Part shown: in pieces, positions 1 to 9,740 of the stretch | How positions within the stretch are numbered: position 1 is the first letter of the stretch | How the letters are laid out: every line of letters starts with the position of its first letter | NCBI GenBank assembly: GCA_023442945.1 | Contig: JAEZWW010000053.1 | Coordinates: 1-41,969 of the forward strand | Source: Pseudomonadota bacterium | GTDB taxonomy: Bacteria > Pseudomonadota > Gammaproteobacteria > Burkholderiales > Burkholderiaceae_C | Direction: 5' to 3' | Length of the DNA: 41,969 nucleotides | Program-made: the position numbers and the translations under genes | Notes under the pieces: model-generated | The model's database searches: none | What the model was told of the DNA's origin: nothing | The model's input: the letters and a program-made list of their open reading frames with translations, nothing else

Positions 1-87
1 GGCTTGGCTTGGGGCGGCTTGGGGCGGCTTGGCTTGGGGCGGCTTGGCTTGGGGCGGCTTGGGGCGGCTTGGGGCGGCGCAGGGCGG
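1..87. repeat. Tandem array of a 10-nt unit at the window edge
   Basis: Direct repeats of GGCTTGGGGC, mixed with the 5-nt half unit GGCTT, fill the first 80 or so bases and fade into GGCGCAGGGC. The array is cut by the window start, so its true length is unknown. It stays open in several frames only because it has no stop codons. I do not assign a coding function. Such short G-rich arrays are prone to slippage. Confidence 0.8.
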
Positions 88-392
88 CCGCTGGCCCGGG
101 TCTGCCCGCATCCGCCGCCGTGGCGCGCGCCGTTCTGTGATGAGCGCCGCGCGTCCGATTCGCGCCACGTTGGCCAGTGGTGGCGGACTGCGCGGTAGGG
201 TGCAGTGTGGGTTCAGCCGAGGTGGCGCGCCCAGCCCGCGCCCAAGCGGAGCACCGCCCCTCGGTCAGTGCGCGGCGGCTGTGGAACGGCCTGCACCTTG
301 ACTCAAAAACGATAGCTGCCCGCGCTGGTGGTTCTAGGGCGGAAGCGGGTTTTTAACCTGAATTCTTGCCCAATTGCCACCGCGGCGCTGCA
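88..392. other. Non-coding stretch before coq7
   Basis: No convincing gene is seen. The open frames on the plus strand are short, have arginine- and proline-rich compositions typical of shadow frames in GC-rich DNA, and lack a ribosome binding site. The last part (303-365) is a copy of the dispersed repeat, placed just past the 3' end of coq7. Confidence 0.5.
303..365 (+). repeat. Dispersed repeat copy 1 (forward)
   Basis: Contains the family core AGCTGCCCGCGCT, nine bases of spacer, then AGGGCGG. It resembles the copy at 38731 more than the other copies. The arms CCCGCGCT and AGGGCGG still pair imperfectly. It lies immediately downstream of the coq7 stop codon. Confidence 0.8.
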
Positions 393-1028
393 TCAAATCC
401 GGTGCGCCGTGCTCGTCATGACCTTGGCGGCCAGGCGCATCAGGCCGCGCACCGGCGCGGGCAGCGGCGCGCCGCCGGCGGTCAGCGCGTCCTCGGCGTG
501 GCGCGCTTCGTCTTCCTTCATCTGCGCCACGATGGCGCGCGACGCCGCGTCGCCGGCCGGCAGGCGGTCCATGTGGCTGTCCAGGTGGGCCTCGACCTGG
601 CGTTCGGTCTCCACCACAAAGCCCAGGCTCAGGCGGTCACCGCCGATGCGCCCGGCCACCAGGCCAATGCCGAAGGCGCCCGCGTACCAGAGCGGGTTGA
701 GCAGGGAAGGCCGGTCGCCCAGCTCGTCCAGGCGCTGGCGCGTCCAGGCCAGGTGGTCGGTCTCCTCGCGCGCGGCGGCGTCCAGGTGGCGGCGCAATTC
801 GGGGTCGCGCGTGGTCATGGCCTGCGAGGTGTAGAGCGCCTGGGCGCAGATCTCGCCCACGTGGTTGACGCGCATCAGCGCGCCGGACAGGCGCTGTTCG
901 GCCTCGGTCAAGGGGGCGGCATCGGTCGCGGCGGGCGCCGTGGGCGTGGGGCGCGCCGCCCGCGGGGGCGCGAACAGGGTGCGCAGCGTGGTGTCGGCGG
1001 CAGAGAGGAATCGGTCGGTCGCGTTCAT
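393..1028 (-). CDS. coq7: Coq7-type 2-polyprenyl-3-methyl-6-methoxy-1,4-benzoquinone monooxygenase
   Basis: A 211-residue diiron hydroxylase predicted to carry out the last ring hydroxylation of ubiquinone synthesis at the inner membrane. The diiron ligand motifs are visible: an early E in the RVNHVGEICA segment (about residues 53-62), EETDH (about 88-92), and late glutamates plus histidine in KEDEARHAED (about 171-180). The middle holds the hydrophobic segment around GAFGIGLVAGRIGG expected for quinone access. The first 40 residues are Ala/Pro-rich and probably a flexible, lineage-specific extension. Length fits the bacterial family. The gene is alone on the minus strand, divergent from the porins. 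Family assignment is firm. Confidence 0.95.
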   Translation of the reverse strand: MNATDRFLSAADTTLRTLFAPPRAARPTPTAPAATDAAPLTEAEQRLSGALMRVNHVGEICAQALYTSQAMTTRDPELRRHLDAAAREETDHLAWTRQRLDELGDRPSLLNPLWYAGAFGIGLVAGRIGGDRLSLGFVVETERQVEAHLDSHMDRLPAGDAASRAIVAQMKEDEARHAEDALTAGGAPLPAPVRGLMRLAAKVMTSTAHRI

Positions 1029-1288
1029 GCCCTTATGTTAGGCCGAATGGTCATCCAAGCCCACCCACAAGCGCGCTCCCCGTGCGCGCCGCTTTTGTTG
1101 TGATGTTGCAACGGATCGGCGTTTACCCTAGCTAAGCCTCAATGAAGCGCATAGAATTTGCGTTCACCCTGAATTCAAATGTTTTCAGTTATGGGTGGGG
1201 CGACATTGGGGCCCGAGAAGGAAATTCTTCGATCCCTACGTTGCTTCGATCTTTCTCTTCCGTGTCAATCTACCCTGGAGAATCTGCA

Positions 1289-2245
1289 ATGAAAAAATCG
1301 CTGATCGCACTGGCAGTTGTCGCCGCTTCCGGCGCCGCCATGGCTCAATCTTCCGTGACCCTGTACGGCGTTGCTGACGCCGGCGTGGGCAAGATCAAGT
1401 ACGGTTCGGGCGGCGCCAAGCCGGCCACCGACGCCAGCAACAAGACCGAATTCACCAGCGGCAGCCTGATGAACAACGGCACCAGCCGCATCGGCGTGCG
1501 CGGTACCGAAGACCTGGGCGGCGGCCTGAAGGCTGGCTTCAACTTCGAATCCGCTCTGGATCTGGACGACGGCGCCGCTGGCTCCGCTTTCTGGGCTCGC
1601 CAAGCCAACGTCTGGCTGGGTGGCAACTTCGGTACCGTCAAGCTGGGCCGTCAGTTCACGCCTTCCTACCTGGTCACCGCTTCGTACGAACTGACCGGCG
1701 CCGCCAACTACTCGGTGCTGGCCAACACGTACAACTACGCTGGTATCGGTTCGCGTGCCAACAGCGCGTTCTCGTACGCTACGCCCAGCTTCGGTGGCTT
1801 CACCGCCGCTGTGGCCTACGTGACCAAGCAGGACATGATCAACGCTGGCGCAGCTGGCGCAGCTTGGGATCTGGGCCTGATGTACAACAACGGCCCGATC
1901 GGTGCTGGCATCTCCGCCAACAAGATCAAAGGCGGCAAGACCAACTACCAAGCTGGCGCCAAGTACAGCTTCGGCAACTTCGCTGTGGCCGGTTCGTACT
2001 CGCAAGCTTCGCGCGGTGACGCCCGTCGCCGTGGCTTCGGTCTGGGTGCTTCGGCTGGCTTCGGTGCCTTCACCGTGACCGCCGACGTGACGCGCGACAT
2101 GAAGAACGAGTTCAGCGGCAAAAAGTACACCAACTTCCTGCTGGAAGCCAAGTACGCCCTGTCCAAGCGCACGTTCGTGTACCTGGCTGGTCTGCGTCTG
2201 GACAAGACCAACAACTACGGTCTGGGCATCCGCCACAACTTCTGA
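1289..2245 (+). CDS. Gram-negative general porin (first of a tandem pair)
   Basis: A 318-residue outer-membrane trimeric porin of the betaproteobacterial Omp32/OmpC-like family. The start at 1289 gives a textbook signal peptide ending AMA before QSSVTLYG, the usual mature N terminus. The GGG segment with SRIGVRGTEDLGGGLKAGF is the first barrel hairpin signature, and the protein ends in IRHNF with the terminal Phe needed for BAM assembly. The frame is open further upstream to 1142, but the signal peptide and the TGGAGAA ribosome site seven bases before 1289 settle the start. It is followed after 283 bases by a paralogue with the same signal peptide and C terminus. Solute selectivity cannot be read from sequence. 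Confidence 0.95.
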   Translation: MKKSLIALAVVAASGAAMAQSSVTLYGVADAGVGKIKYGSGGAKPATDASNKTEFTSGSLMNNGTSRIGVRGTEDLGGGLKAGFNFESALDLDDGAAGSAFWARQANVWLGGNFGTVKLGRQFTPSYLVTASYELTGAANYSVLANTYNYAGIGSRANSAFSYATPSFGGFTAAVAYVTKQDMINAGAAGAAWDLGLMYNNGPIGAGISANKIKGGKTNYQAGAKYSFGNFAVAGSYSQASRGDARRRGFGLGASAGFGAFTVTADVTRDMKNEFSGKKYTNFLLEAKYALSKRTFVYLAGLRLDKTNNYGLGIRHNF

Positions 2246-2306
2246 TCGACTTGATCGATCCGGCTCGAGTCACTCCAACGCGGGGTGCTTGAGCTGAGTG
2301 AACCAA

Positions 2307-2331
2307 CGCCGGGACCGCAATGGTCCCGGCG
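2307..2331 (+). promoter_or_regulatory. Perfect 10-bp hairpin between the porin genes
   Basis: Arms CGCCGGGACC and GGTCCCGGCG pair perfectly around the 5-nt loop GCAAT. There is no T tract, so it is not a standard intrinsic terminator. It could stabilise the 3' end of the first porin mRNA or act with the second hairpin just downstream. Confidence 0.7.
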
Positions 2332-2338
2332 CCAATGA

Positions 2339-2371
2339 GGCGGTTTGTTGCAATAGGCCAACAAAACCGCC
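2339..2371 (+). promoter_or_regulatory. Second hairpin upstream of porin 2
   Basis: Arms GGCGGTTTGTTG and CAACAAAACCGCC pair with one bulged base. The bases that follow (2372-2379, GTCCCGGC) could also pair with GCCGGGAC in the first hairpin, so two exclusive folds are possible. Function is inferred only. Confidence 0.5.
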
Positions 2372-2528
2372 GTCCCGGCCCGGTTTCATCACAGAAACCT
2401 TTGCAAGTTGGGCCGATGCAAGGTGCAATAGAGGCAACTTCCCGATTGGGGGGGTTGTGCCGGATCAGTTGGGTAGTGGTGACCCGACACAGGCGCCGGC
2501 GCCCTGTATCAACCTTGGAGAACTTGCA

Positions 2529-3467
2529 ATGAAAAAATCGCTCATCGCTCTGGCCGTCGTCGCGGCTTCCGGCGCCGCCATGGCTCAGTCGTCTGTCACG
2601 CTGTACGGCGTGGCCGACGCCGGTATCGGCAAAGTCAAGTACGGCGCTGACGCCAAAGGCAACGACGCCAGCAACAAAGTCGAATTCCAGAGCGGCAGCA
2701 TCATGACCAACGGCAACAGCCGTATTGGCGTGCGCGGCGTGGAAGACCTGGGTGGCGGCCTGAAGGCTGGCTTCAATTTCGAATCCGGCCTGGATCTGGA
2801 CGATGGTTCTACGCTGGGTTCCGGCGGTGGTTTCTGGGGCCGTGCTGCCAACCTGTGGTTGGGTGGCGGCTGGGGTACCTTCAAGCTGGGCCGTACGCTG
2901 AACCCGTCGTTCTACGGCTTGGCCGCTTGGGAACTGACCGGCGCAGCCAACTACTCTGTGGTGGCCAACACCTTCGGTTTCTCGGGCAGCCCCGGTCCTC
3001 GTAACAACAGCCAATTCAGCTACAAGACGCCCGATCTGGGTGGCTTCAGCGCCGAACTGGGTTACATCTTCAAGCCCGACAACGCTGGCGCCGCCAAGTG
3101 GGATGTGAACGCGATCTACGCCAACGGCCCAATCGGTGTTGGCCTGGCTGCGCACAAGCAGAAGGGTGGCAAGCTGGGTTATGGCGTGGGTCTGAAGTGG
3201 AGCTTCAGCAACTTCGCCCTGGCCGCTTCGTACAACGACAAAGAGAAAGTCCGCCGTGGCTTCTCGCTGGGTGGTTCCGCCAGCTTCGGCGCCTTCACGG
3301 CCACGGTTGACGTGACCCGTGACACCCGCAACCAGCTGGGCAAGAAGCAGACCAACGGTCTGGTGGAAGGCAAGTACGCGCTGTCGAAGCGCACTTTCGT
3401 CTACGCCGCCTTCCTGCGTCTGGACAAGACCAACAACTACGGTCTGGGCATCCGCCACAACTTCTGA
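2529..3467 (+). CDS. Gram-negative general porin (second of a tandem pair)
   Basis: A 312-residue paralogue of the porin just upstream. The signal peptide MKKSLIALAVVAASGAAMA is identical in protein sequence, with synonymous DNA changes, and the C terminus NNYGLGIRHNF is the same. The middle differs, with loops such as DDGSTLGSGGGF and an inserted FSGSPGPRNN, which suggests different pore-lining loops. The start at 2529 is chosen from the signal peptide and the TTGGAGAA ribosome site; the frame is open upstream to 2298. A strong terminator follows 45 bases after the stop codon. The leader between the porins carries two hairpins, so this copy may have its own control or be read through from porin 1. 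Confidence 0.95.
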   Translation: MKKSLIALAVVAASGAAMAQSSVTLYGVADAGIGKVKYGADAKGNDASNKVEFQSGSIMTNGNSRIGVRGVEDLGGGLKAGFNFESGLDLDDGSTLGSGGGFWGRAANLWLGGGWGTFKLGRTLNPSFYGLAAWELTGAANYSVVANTFGFSGSPGPRNNSQFSYKTPDLGGFSAELGYIFKPDNAGAAKWDVNAIYANGPIGVGLAAHKQKGGKLGYGVGLKWSFSNFALAASYNDKEKVRRGFSLGGSASFGAFTATVDVTRDTRNQLGKKQTNGLVEGKYALSKRTFVYAAFLRLDKTNNYGLGIRHNF

Positions 3468-3511
3468 TCGAGCATATTGCCTGGTCCGGTGGCAACACCG
3501 GGCGGCAATTC

Positions 3512-3538
3512 AAGAGGGCCTTCGGGCCCTCTTTTTTT
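3512..3538 (+). terminator. Intrinsic terminator of the porin pair
   Basis: Stem GAGGGCC/GGCCCTC, extended by two A-T pairs, closes a TTCG tetraloop and runs into seven T residues. This is a textbook Rho-independent terminator. Confidence 0.95.
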
Positions 3539-3800
3539 GTGCGCGTAGGACACCGCCGCCGCGAGCCCGGCTCGGCAATGACGGCTCAAGGCGCCCAGCG
3601 CACCACGGCCGGCACAGCGGTTTCCGACATGCTGTCGCGATACGCGCGCAATCCGTCAATAAGTGCGCGCAAACGTCGCTATCGTGTCGATAAAAGACGT
3701 GCGGCCGCCAACACCCGGTTGGATCCGCCTATGCGCGCAATCCCTCTCCTGCGTGACGTAGTGCCGGTGATAGGATCGCCCATCGTTACCGATTCGTCAT

Positions 3801-4781
3801 ATGGGTGCCTTCATTCTTCGCCGGCTGATCCAGGCCGTCATCGTCATGGTGTCGGTGGCCTTCATCGCCTTCCTGCTGTTTCAATACGTTGGCGACCCGG
3901 TGGTGTTTCTGCTGGGGCAGGACGCCACGCCTGAGCAAATCCGCCAGCTGCGCGCCGACCTGGGGCTCGACCAGCCCTTCTTCGTGCAGTTCTGGCACTT
4001 CCTGGTCAACGCCGCGCAGGGCGAGTTTGGCCTGAGCCTGCGCCAGGGCGCGAAAGTCTCGCGTCTGCTGGGTGAGCGCTTCCCCGCTACTTTTGAGCTG
4101 GCCATGGTTGCGGCCGTGCTGGCGCTGGTGGTTGGCGTGCCGATGGGCGTGTACGCCGCACTTAAGCGCGGCAGCTTCATGAGCCAGGTGTTCATGACCG
4201 TGTCGCTGCTCGGCGTCTCACTGCCGACCTTCCTCATCGGCATCTTGCTGATCCTGGTGTTTTCCGTGTGGCTGGGCTGGTTGCCCAGTTTTGGGCGCGG
4301 AGAAACGGTGCAGATCGGCTGGTGGAGCACCGGCCTGCTCACCGTCGACGGCTGGCAGCACGTCATCCTGCCGGCGATCACGCTGGCGGTGTTCCAACTC
4401 ACGCTGATCATGCGCCTGGTGCGTGCTGAGATGCTGGAAGTGCTGCGCACCGACTACATCAAGTTCGCCCGCGCCCGTGGCCTGACCGACCGCGCCATCC
4501 ACTTTGGCCACGCGTTGAAGAACACGCTGGTGCCAGTGATGACGATCACCGGCCTGCAGTTGGGCGGGCTGATCGCCTTCGCCATCATTACTGAGACGGT
4601 GTTCCAGTGGCCGGGCATGGGCCTGCTGTTCATCCAGGCCGTCACTTTTGCCGACGTGCCGGTGATGGCGGCTTACCTGTGCATGATCGCGCTGATCTTC
4701 GTGATCATCAACCTGATCGTCGACCTGCTGTACGTCGTCGTCGATCCGCGCCTGCGCGTGGCCAAGGCCGGCGGCCACTGA
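3801..4781 (+). CDS. ABC importer permease, DppB/OppB type
   Basis: A 326-residue inner-membrane permease of the peptide/nickel (PepT) ABC family. The N terminus MGAFILRRLIQAVIVMVSVAFIAFLLF is the first membrane helix typical of DppB proteins. The cytoplasmic EAA-like loop that contacts the ATPase is seen as DYIKFARARGLTDRAIHFGHALKN (about residues 218-241, read in two parts). About six membrane helices are present. It leads a five-gene cluster, and the second permease follows the binding protein. Putting the DppB-type permease before the binding-protein gene is less common than the dppABCDF order. The start has no clear ribosome site, so a near-leaderless message is possible. Substrate is not determined. 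Confidence 0.93.
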   Translation: MGAFILRRLIQAVIVMVSVAFIAFLLFQYVGDPVVFLLGQDATPEQIRQLRADLGLDQPFFVQFWHFLVNAAQGEFGLSLRQGAKVSRLLGERFPATFELAMVAAVLALVVGVPMGVYAALKRGSFMSQVFMTVSLLGVSLPTFLIGILLILVFSVWLGWLPSFGRGETVQIGWWSTGLLTVDGWQHVILPAITLAVFQLTLIMRLVRAEMLEVLRTDYIKFARARGLTDRAIHFGHALKNTLVPVMTITGLQLGGLIAFAIITETVFQWPGMGLLFIQAVTFADVPVMAAYLCMIALIFVIINLIVDLLYVVVDPRLRVAKAGGH

Positions 4782-4836
4782 GCCGCGCAGCCAGCCATCG
4801 CCAGCTTTCCTTTTCGTCCTTGTTCTTGTGAGTTCC

Positions 4837-6432
4837 ATGAAGCAGATTTCTTATTCTCAACGGGTTCTGGTCCCCGCCGCGATAGCGCTGGCAGCTATGG
4901 CTTCTGCAGCGTCCGCGCAGACGGTGCGCATCGCCAACCAGGGCGACGCGTTGTCGATGGACCCGCACTCGCTGAACGAATCGCTGCAGTTGTCGGTCAC
5001 CGCCAACGTGTACGACCCGCTGGTCGATCTCGACAAGGACCTGAAAGTCATCCCGGGGCTGGCAACGTCCTGGAAGCTGACTTCGCCCACCGTTTGGCGG
5101 CTTGAGCTGCGCAAGGGCGTGAAGTTTCAGGACGGCACGCCGTTCACGGCGGATGACGTGCTGTTCTCCATGGCGCGCGCCGGGGGCGAGGGCTCCGACA
5201 TGAAGGCTTACGTCAACGACTTCAAGGAAGTGCGCAAGATCGACAGCCACACGGTCGAGATCGAAACCAAGACGCCGCTCATGATCCTGCCGGAGATCCT
5301 GACCCACGTGGCGATCATGAGCAAGCAGTGGAGCGAAGCCAACAACGCCGCCCGCCCGGTCGACCGTCGCAAAGGCGTGGAGAACACGGCCTCGTTCAAG
5401 ACCAACGGCACCGGCCCCTACCACGTGACGGAGCGTCAGCCCAACGTCCGCACCGTGTTCGTGCGCAATCCCAACTACTGGGGCAAGTTCGAGGGCAACG
5501 CGCAGGAAGTGGTTTTCTCGACCATTGCCAGTCCGGCCACGCGTGTGGCGGCTCTGCTGTCGGGCGAAATCGACGTGATGGAGCCGGTGCCGGTGCAAGA
5601 CATCGCGCGCGTCAAGGCCAACCCCAGCACCCGCGTGCTGACCGGGCCTGAGCTGCGCACCGTCTTCCTGGGCATGGACCAGAAGCGCGACGAGCTGCTG
5701 TTCTCCAGCGTGAAGGGCAAGAACCCCTTCAAGGACAAGCGTGTGCGCCAGGCCTTCTACCAGGCCATTGACATCAACGCGATCCAGAAAAGCGTCATGC
5801 GCGGCGCCTCGCGCCCGACGGCGCTGATGATCGGCCCCGGCAACATCGGCTGGTTCGATGCGCAGGACAAGCGCCTGCCCTACGACGTCGAAGCCGCCAA
5901 GAAGCTGATGGCCGAAGCGGGCTACCCCAACGGCTTCCAGCTGACCCTGAACTGCCCGAACGACCGCTACGTCAACGACGGCCAGATCTGCCAGGCCGTG
6001 GCCGCCAACCTGGCCCGCATCAACGTCAAGGTCAATCTGCAGGCCGAGACCAAGGGCACTTATTTCCCCAAGGTGCTGCGCCGCGACACCAGCTTCTACA
6101 TGCTGGCCTGGACGCCCTCCACCATGGACGCGCACAACGCGTTGAATGCGCTGATGCGCTGCCCCGACGACAAGACCGGTGCCGGCCAATTCAACCTGGG
6201 CTCGTACTGCAACGCCAAGGTCGACGAGCTCACGGTCAAGATCGGCTCGGAAACCGACAAGGCCAAGCGCGACGAGATGATCCGCGAAGCCTTCAAGATC
6301 CACGCCGACGAAGTGGGCCACCTGCCGCTGCACCAGCAGTCGCTGGCCTGGGGCGTGAACAAGAAGGTCGATCTGCCGCTGCGCGCCGACAACTACATGC
6401 CCTTCAAGTGGATCAACGTGAAGGCCAAATGA
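4837..6432 (+). CDS. ABC importer periplasmic binding protein, family 5 (peptide/nickel)
   Basis: A 531-residue solute-binding protein of the SBP_bac_5 family. A signal peptide with the hydrophobic core VLVPAAIALAAMASAASAQ precedes the mature start TVRIANQGDALSMDPHS, which matches the family. The signature region WRLELRKGVKFQDGTPFTADDV (positions about 90-111) is typical. The length fits dipeptide or glutathione binding proteins. I chose the ATG at 4837, with GTGAG just upstream, over a GTG at 4828; both lie in one frame. It sits between the two permease genes, so a single importer is expected. Which peptide or other solute it binds cannot be read from sequence. Confidence 0.93.
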   Translation: MKQISYSQRVLVPAAIALAAMASAASAQTVRIANQGDALSMDPHSLNESLQLSVTANVYDPLVDLDKDLKVIPGLATSWKLTSPTVWRLELRKGVKFQDGTPFTADDVLFSMARAGGEGSDMKAYVNDFKEVRKIDSHTVEIETKTPLMILPEILTHVAIMSKQWSEANNAARPVDRRKGVENTASFKTNGTGPYHVTERQPNVRTVFVRNPNYWGKFEGNAQEVVFSTIASPATRVAALLSGEIDVMEPVPVQDIARVKANPSTRVLTGPELRTVFLGMDQKRDELLFSSVKGKNPFKDKRVRQAFYQAIDINAIQKSVMRGASRPTALMIGPGNIGWFDAQDKRLPYDVEAAKKLMAEAGYPNGFQLTLNCPNDRYVNDGQICQAVAANLARINVKVNLQAETKGTYFPKVLRRDTSFYMLAWTPSTMDAHNALNALMRCPDDKTGAGQFNLGSYCNAKVDELTVKIGSETDKAKRDEMIREAFKIHADEVGHLPLHQQSLAWGVNKKVDLPLRADNYMPFKWINVKAK

Positions 6433-6490
6433 CGCGCCAGCCAAGCCCATGCGCAGCGCCGTCGCCCCTGGGGCGTGGCCTGCGCTGTGA

Positions 6491-6540
6491 AGCAAAACGG
6501 CCGCTGGCCGGCGCACACACTGCGCAAGCAGCTATTGATT
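6491..6540 (-). repeat. Dispersed repeat copy 2 (reverse)
   Basis: Lies in the ABC-importer operon and ends two bases before the ATG of the second permease. The arms GCGCA and TGCGC make a short perfect stem. On the plus strand it carries the core CTGCGCAAGCAGCTAT. Because it covers the place of the ribosome site, it could affect translation of the next gene. Confidence 0.85.
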
Positions 6541-6541
6541 C

Positions 6542-7462
6542 ATGAGCACATTGGTATCCCGCTGGTGGGACAGCGACCTGGGCTACAGCTTCCGCCACTC
6601 GCCCACGGCGATCGTGGCGGCGGTCATCGCCTTCATCTGCCTGTTCTGCGCCATCTTTGCCGGTTGGGTCGCGCCGCACAACCCGTTTGACCTGACCACG
6701 CTGGAGCTGGGCGACTCGCGCCTGCCGCCGGCCTGGTACCCCGAGGGCAAAGCGACCTACCTGCTGGGCACCGACGACCAGGGCCGCGACATCTTGTCGG
6801 CGCTGATGTACGGCACGCGCATTTCGCTGTTCGTCGGCCTGGCGGCGGTGGCGCTGTCGCTGGTCATCGGCGTGCTGCTGGGGCTGATCAGCGGTGCGGT
6901 GGGCGGCTGGGTCGATTCGTTCCTGATGCGCCTGTGCGACGTGGTCTCGTCCTTCCCCGCCATCCTGGTGGCGCTGCTGATCGCGGGGGTGGCGCGCGCC
7001 CTGTACCCCAACGCGGCCGAAGGCGTGGCCTTCGGCGTGCTGGTGCTGGCGATCGCGTTTGCGGGCAGCAACGGCTGGGTGCAGTACGCGCGCACGGTGC
7101 GCGCCAGCACCATGGTTGAACGGGGCAAGGAATACGTCCACGCCGCGCGCGTCACCGGTGTGTCCAAGTGGCGCATCATGCTCAAGCACATCCTGCCCAA
7201 CGTGATGGGCCCGGTCATGGTGCTGGCCACCATCCAGGTCGCCACCGCCATCATCACCGAGGCCACGCTGTCCTTCCTGGGCGTGGGCGTGCCGCCCACC
7301 TCGCCGTCGCTGGGCACGCTGATTCGCGTCGGCAACGACTATTTGTTCTCGGGCGAATGGTGGATCACCATCTTCCCGGGGCTCATGCTGGTGTTGATTG
7401 CGCTCAGCGTCAACCTGCTGGGCGACTGGCTGCGTGATGCACTGAACCCAAGGCTTTCATGA
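6542..7462 (+). CDS. ABC importer permease, DppC/OppC type
   Basis: A 306-residue second permease of the importer. The N-terminal part contains the OppC/DppC signature: a membrane helix (AIVAAVIAFICLFCAIFAG), a periplasmic segment, then LLGTDDQGRDILSALMYGTR (about residues 78-97). The ATPase-contact loop is EYVHAARVTGVSKWRIMLKH, and the helix before the end ends in the typical GDWLRDALNPRL. About six membrane helices are expected. It pairs with the DppB-type permease upstream. The intergenic gap upstream contains a dispersed repeat that ends next to the ATG and leaves no recognisable ribosome site, so translation may be inefficient or coupled. Confidence 0.93.
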   Translation: MSTLVSRWWDSDLGYSFRHSPTAIVAAVIAFICLFCAIFAGWVAPHNPFDLTTLELGDSRLPPAWYPEGKATYLLGTDDQGRDILSALMYGTRISLFVGLAAVALSLVIGVLLGLISGAVGGWVDSFLMRLCDVVSSFPAILVALLIAGVARALYPNAAEGVAFGVLVLAIAFAGSNGWVQYARTVRASTMVERGKEYVHAARVTGVSKWRIMLKHILPNVMGPVMVLATIQVATAIITEATLSFLGVGVPPTSPSLGTLIRVGNDYLFSGEWWITIFPGLMLVLIALSVNLLGDWLRDALNPRLS

Positions 7463-7466
7463 GCAC

Positions 7467-7600
7467 CCTCCTGAGTCGCTGCGCGCCTTCCTCCCTCTGC
7501 TGCGCGAGGGAGGACAACGCCGGTGACCGGCGCGGGTCCGGCCACGGCGTTCGCTGGCAGGCAGCGCGTGGCGCGGGCGCCGTGCCAGGTGATCAACTGC
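7467..7600 (+). repeat. Possible second type of intergenic repeat with hairpin
   Basis: The stretch after the permease contains a perfect 9-bp stem (TCCTCCCTC at 7489-7497 with GAGGGAGGA at 7506-7514), then ACAACGCCGG and a GGCAGGCAGCG segment. I recall similar CCTGAGTCGC...CTTCC...GGACGACGCC blocks between genes in Comamonadaceae, but only one copy is in this window, so repeat status rests on memory. A short frame from 7459 overlaps the permease stop, but its composition and its run into the next repeat argue against a gene. Confidence 0.4.
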
Positions 7601-7601
7601 G

Positions 7602-7660
7602 ATTCAATATCGAATGGGCCGCTGGCCCTACAGCAATCTGCGCAAGCAGCTATCAAAAAA
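7602..7660 (-). repeat. Dispersed repeat copy 3 (reverse)
   Basis: A well-preserved copy: GGCCCTACAGC, then CTGCGCAAGCAGCTATC and an A run, with ATTCAATATCGAAT at the other end. It lies 20 bases before the start of the first ATPase gene, inside the importer operon. Confidence 0.9.
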
Positions 7661-7679
7661 GTAGTATTTGAGTCGACCC

Positions 7680-8680
<1,001 letters not shown>

Positions 8681-8684
<4 letters not shown>

Positions 8685-9727
8685 GCGCGGTGGTGCAAGC
8701 CCCTGTCGCCGATGGCGCGACAACCGCTGCCGGGCACGAACCGCTGGTGCGCGCCGTCGGCCTGGCCAAGACCTTTGACGTGTCGCCACCCTGGCTCAAC
8801 CGCGTGCTGGAACGCAAGCCACGCCAGCTGCTGCGCGCCGTGGACGACGCCACCTTCACCATCGAAAAAGGCCAGACCCTGGCGCTGGTGGGCGAATCGG
8901 GCTGCGGCAAGAGCACCGTGGCGCGCCTGCTGGTGGGGCTGTACGAGCCCACGCGCGGCAACTTCTTCTTCAACGGGCAGGACGCGCACGCGGCCTTCAA
9001 CGGCAAGGGCGGTCACCACCTGCGCCGCAGCGTGCAGATGATCTTTCAGGACCCGTACGCCAGCCTGAACCCGCGCTGGAAGGTGGCCGACATCATCGCC
9101 GAGCCGCTGCACGAGCACGGCATGGCGCAGTCGGACGCGCAGGCGCGTGAACGCGTGGGCGAGCTGCTGCAGTCGGTCGGTCTGTCGGCGGCCGACATGG
9201 TGAAGTACCCGCACCAGTTCTCCGGTGGGCAGCGCCAGCGCATCTCGATCGCGCGGGCGCTGGCCACCGCGCCCGACTTTCTGGTGTGCGACGAACCGAC
9301 GTCGGCGCTCGACGTGTCGGTGCAGGCGCAGGTGCTCAACATCATGAAGCGCCTGCAGCAGGAACGCGGGCTGACGTATTTGTTCATCAGCCACAACCTG
9401 GCCGTGGTGCGCCACGTCAGCGACCAGGTCGGCGTGATGTACCTGGGCCGCATCGTGGAATTGGCGCCCAAGCGCCAGCTGTTCGCCCAGCCGCAGCACC
9501 CCTACACGCGCATGCTGCTGGACGCCATCCCCAAGATGCACGACACCGGCCGCGCACGCACGCCGGTGCAGGGCGAGGTGCCCAACCCGCTGAACCCGCC
9601 CACGGGCTGCACCTTTCACCCGCGCTGCCCGCACGCCAACGAGCGTTGCCGGGCCGAGCGCCCGGCGCTGCTGCACATGGGCGGCATCCAGGTCGCTTGC
9701 CACGCGGTGGAAGAAGGGCGCATCTGA
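8681..9727 (+). CDS. ABC importer ATPase, DppF/OppF type
   Basis: A 348-residue partner ATPase. Walker A is GESGCGKS, the signature is FSGGQRQR and Walker B is FLVCDEPTSALD. The N-terminal DppF trait is a longer loop (SPPWLNRVLERKPRQLLRAVDD) before the Walker A. The C terminus again has the CTFHPRCPHANERC cysteine cluster. The start at 8681 overlaps the upstream stop by ATGA, which implies translational coupling and equal amounts of the two ATPases. The frame is open far upstream inside the previous gene, but this is a shadow. Together with the two permeases and the binding protein it makes a complete importer. Confidence 0.94.
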
Positions 9728-9740
9728 GCGGGTTTTGCTG

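Noticed and set aside
1142..1288. N-terminal extension of the first porin
   Set aside because: The downstream ATG gives a perfect signal peptide and ribosome site, and the extension would block export.
4708..6516. A 602-codon minus-strand open frame
   Set aside because: It is antisense to the solute-binding protein, with a His/Val/Gly-rich shadow composition.
7459..7671. A 70-codon frame overlapping the permease stop
   Set aside because: Its start overlaps by ATGA, but the product is Arg/Gly/Ala-rich, and the end runs through the dispersed repeat. More likely non-coding repeat DNA.
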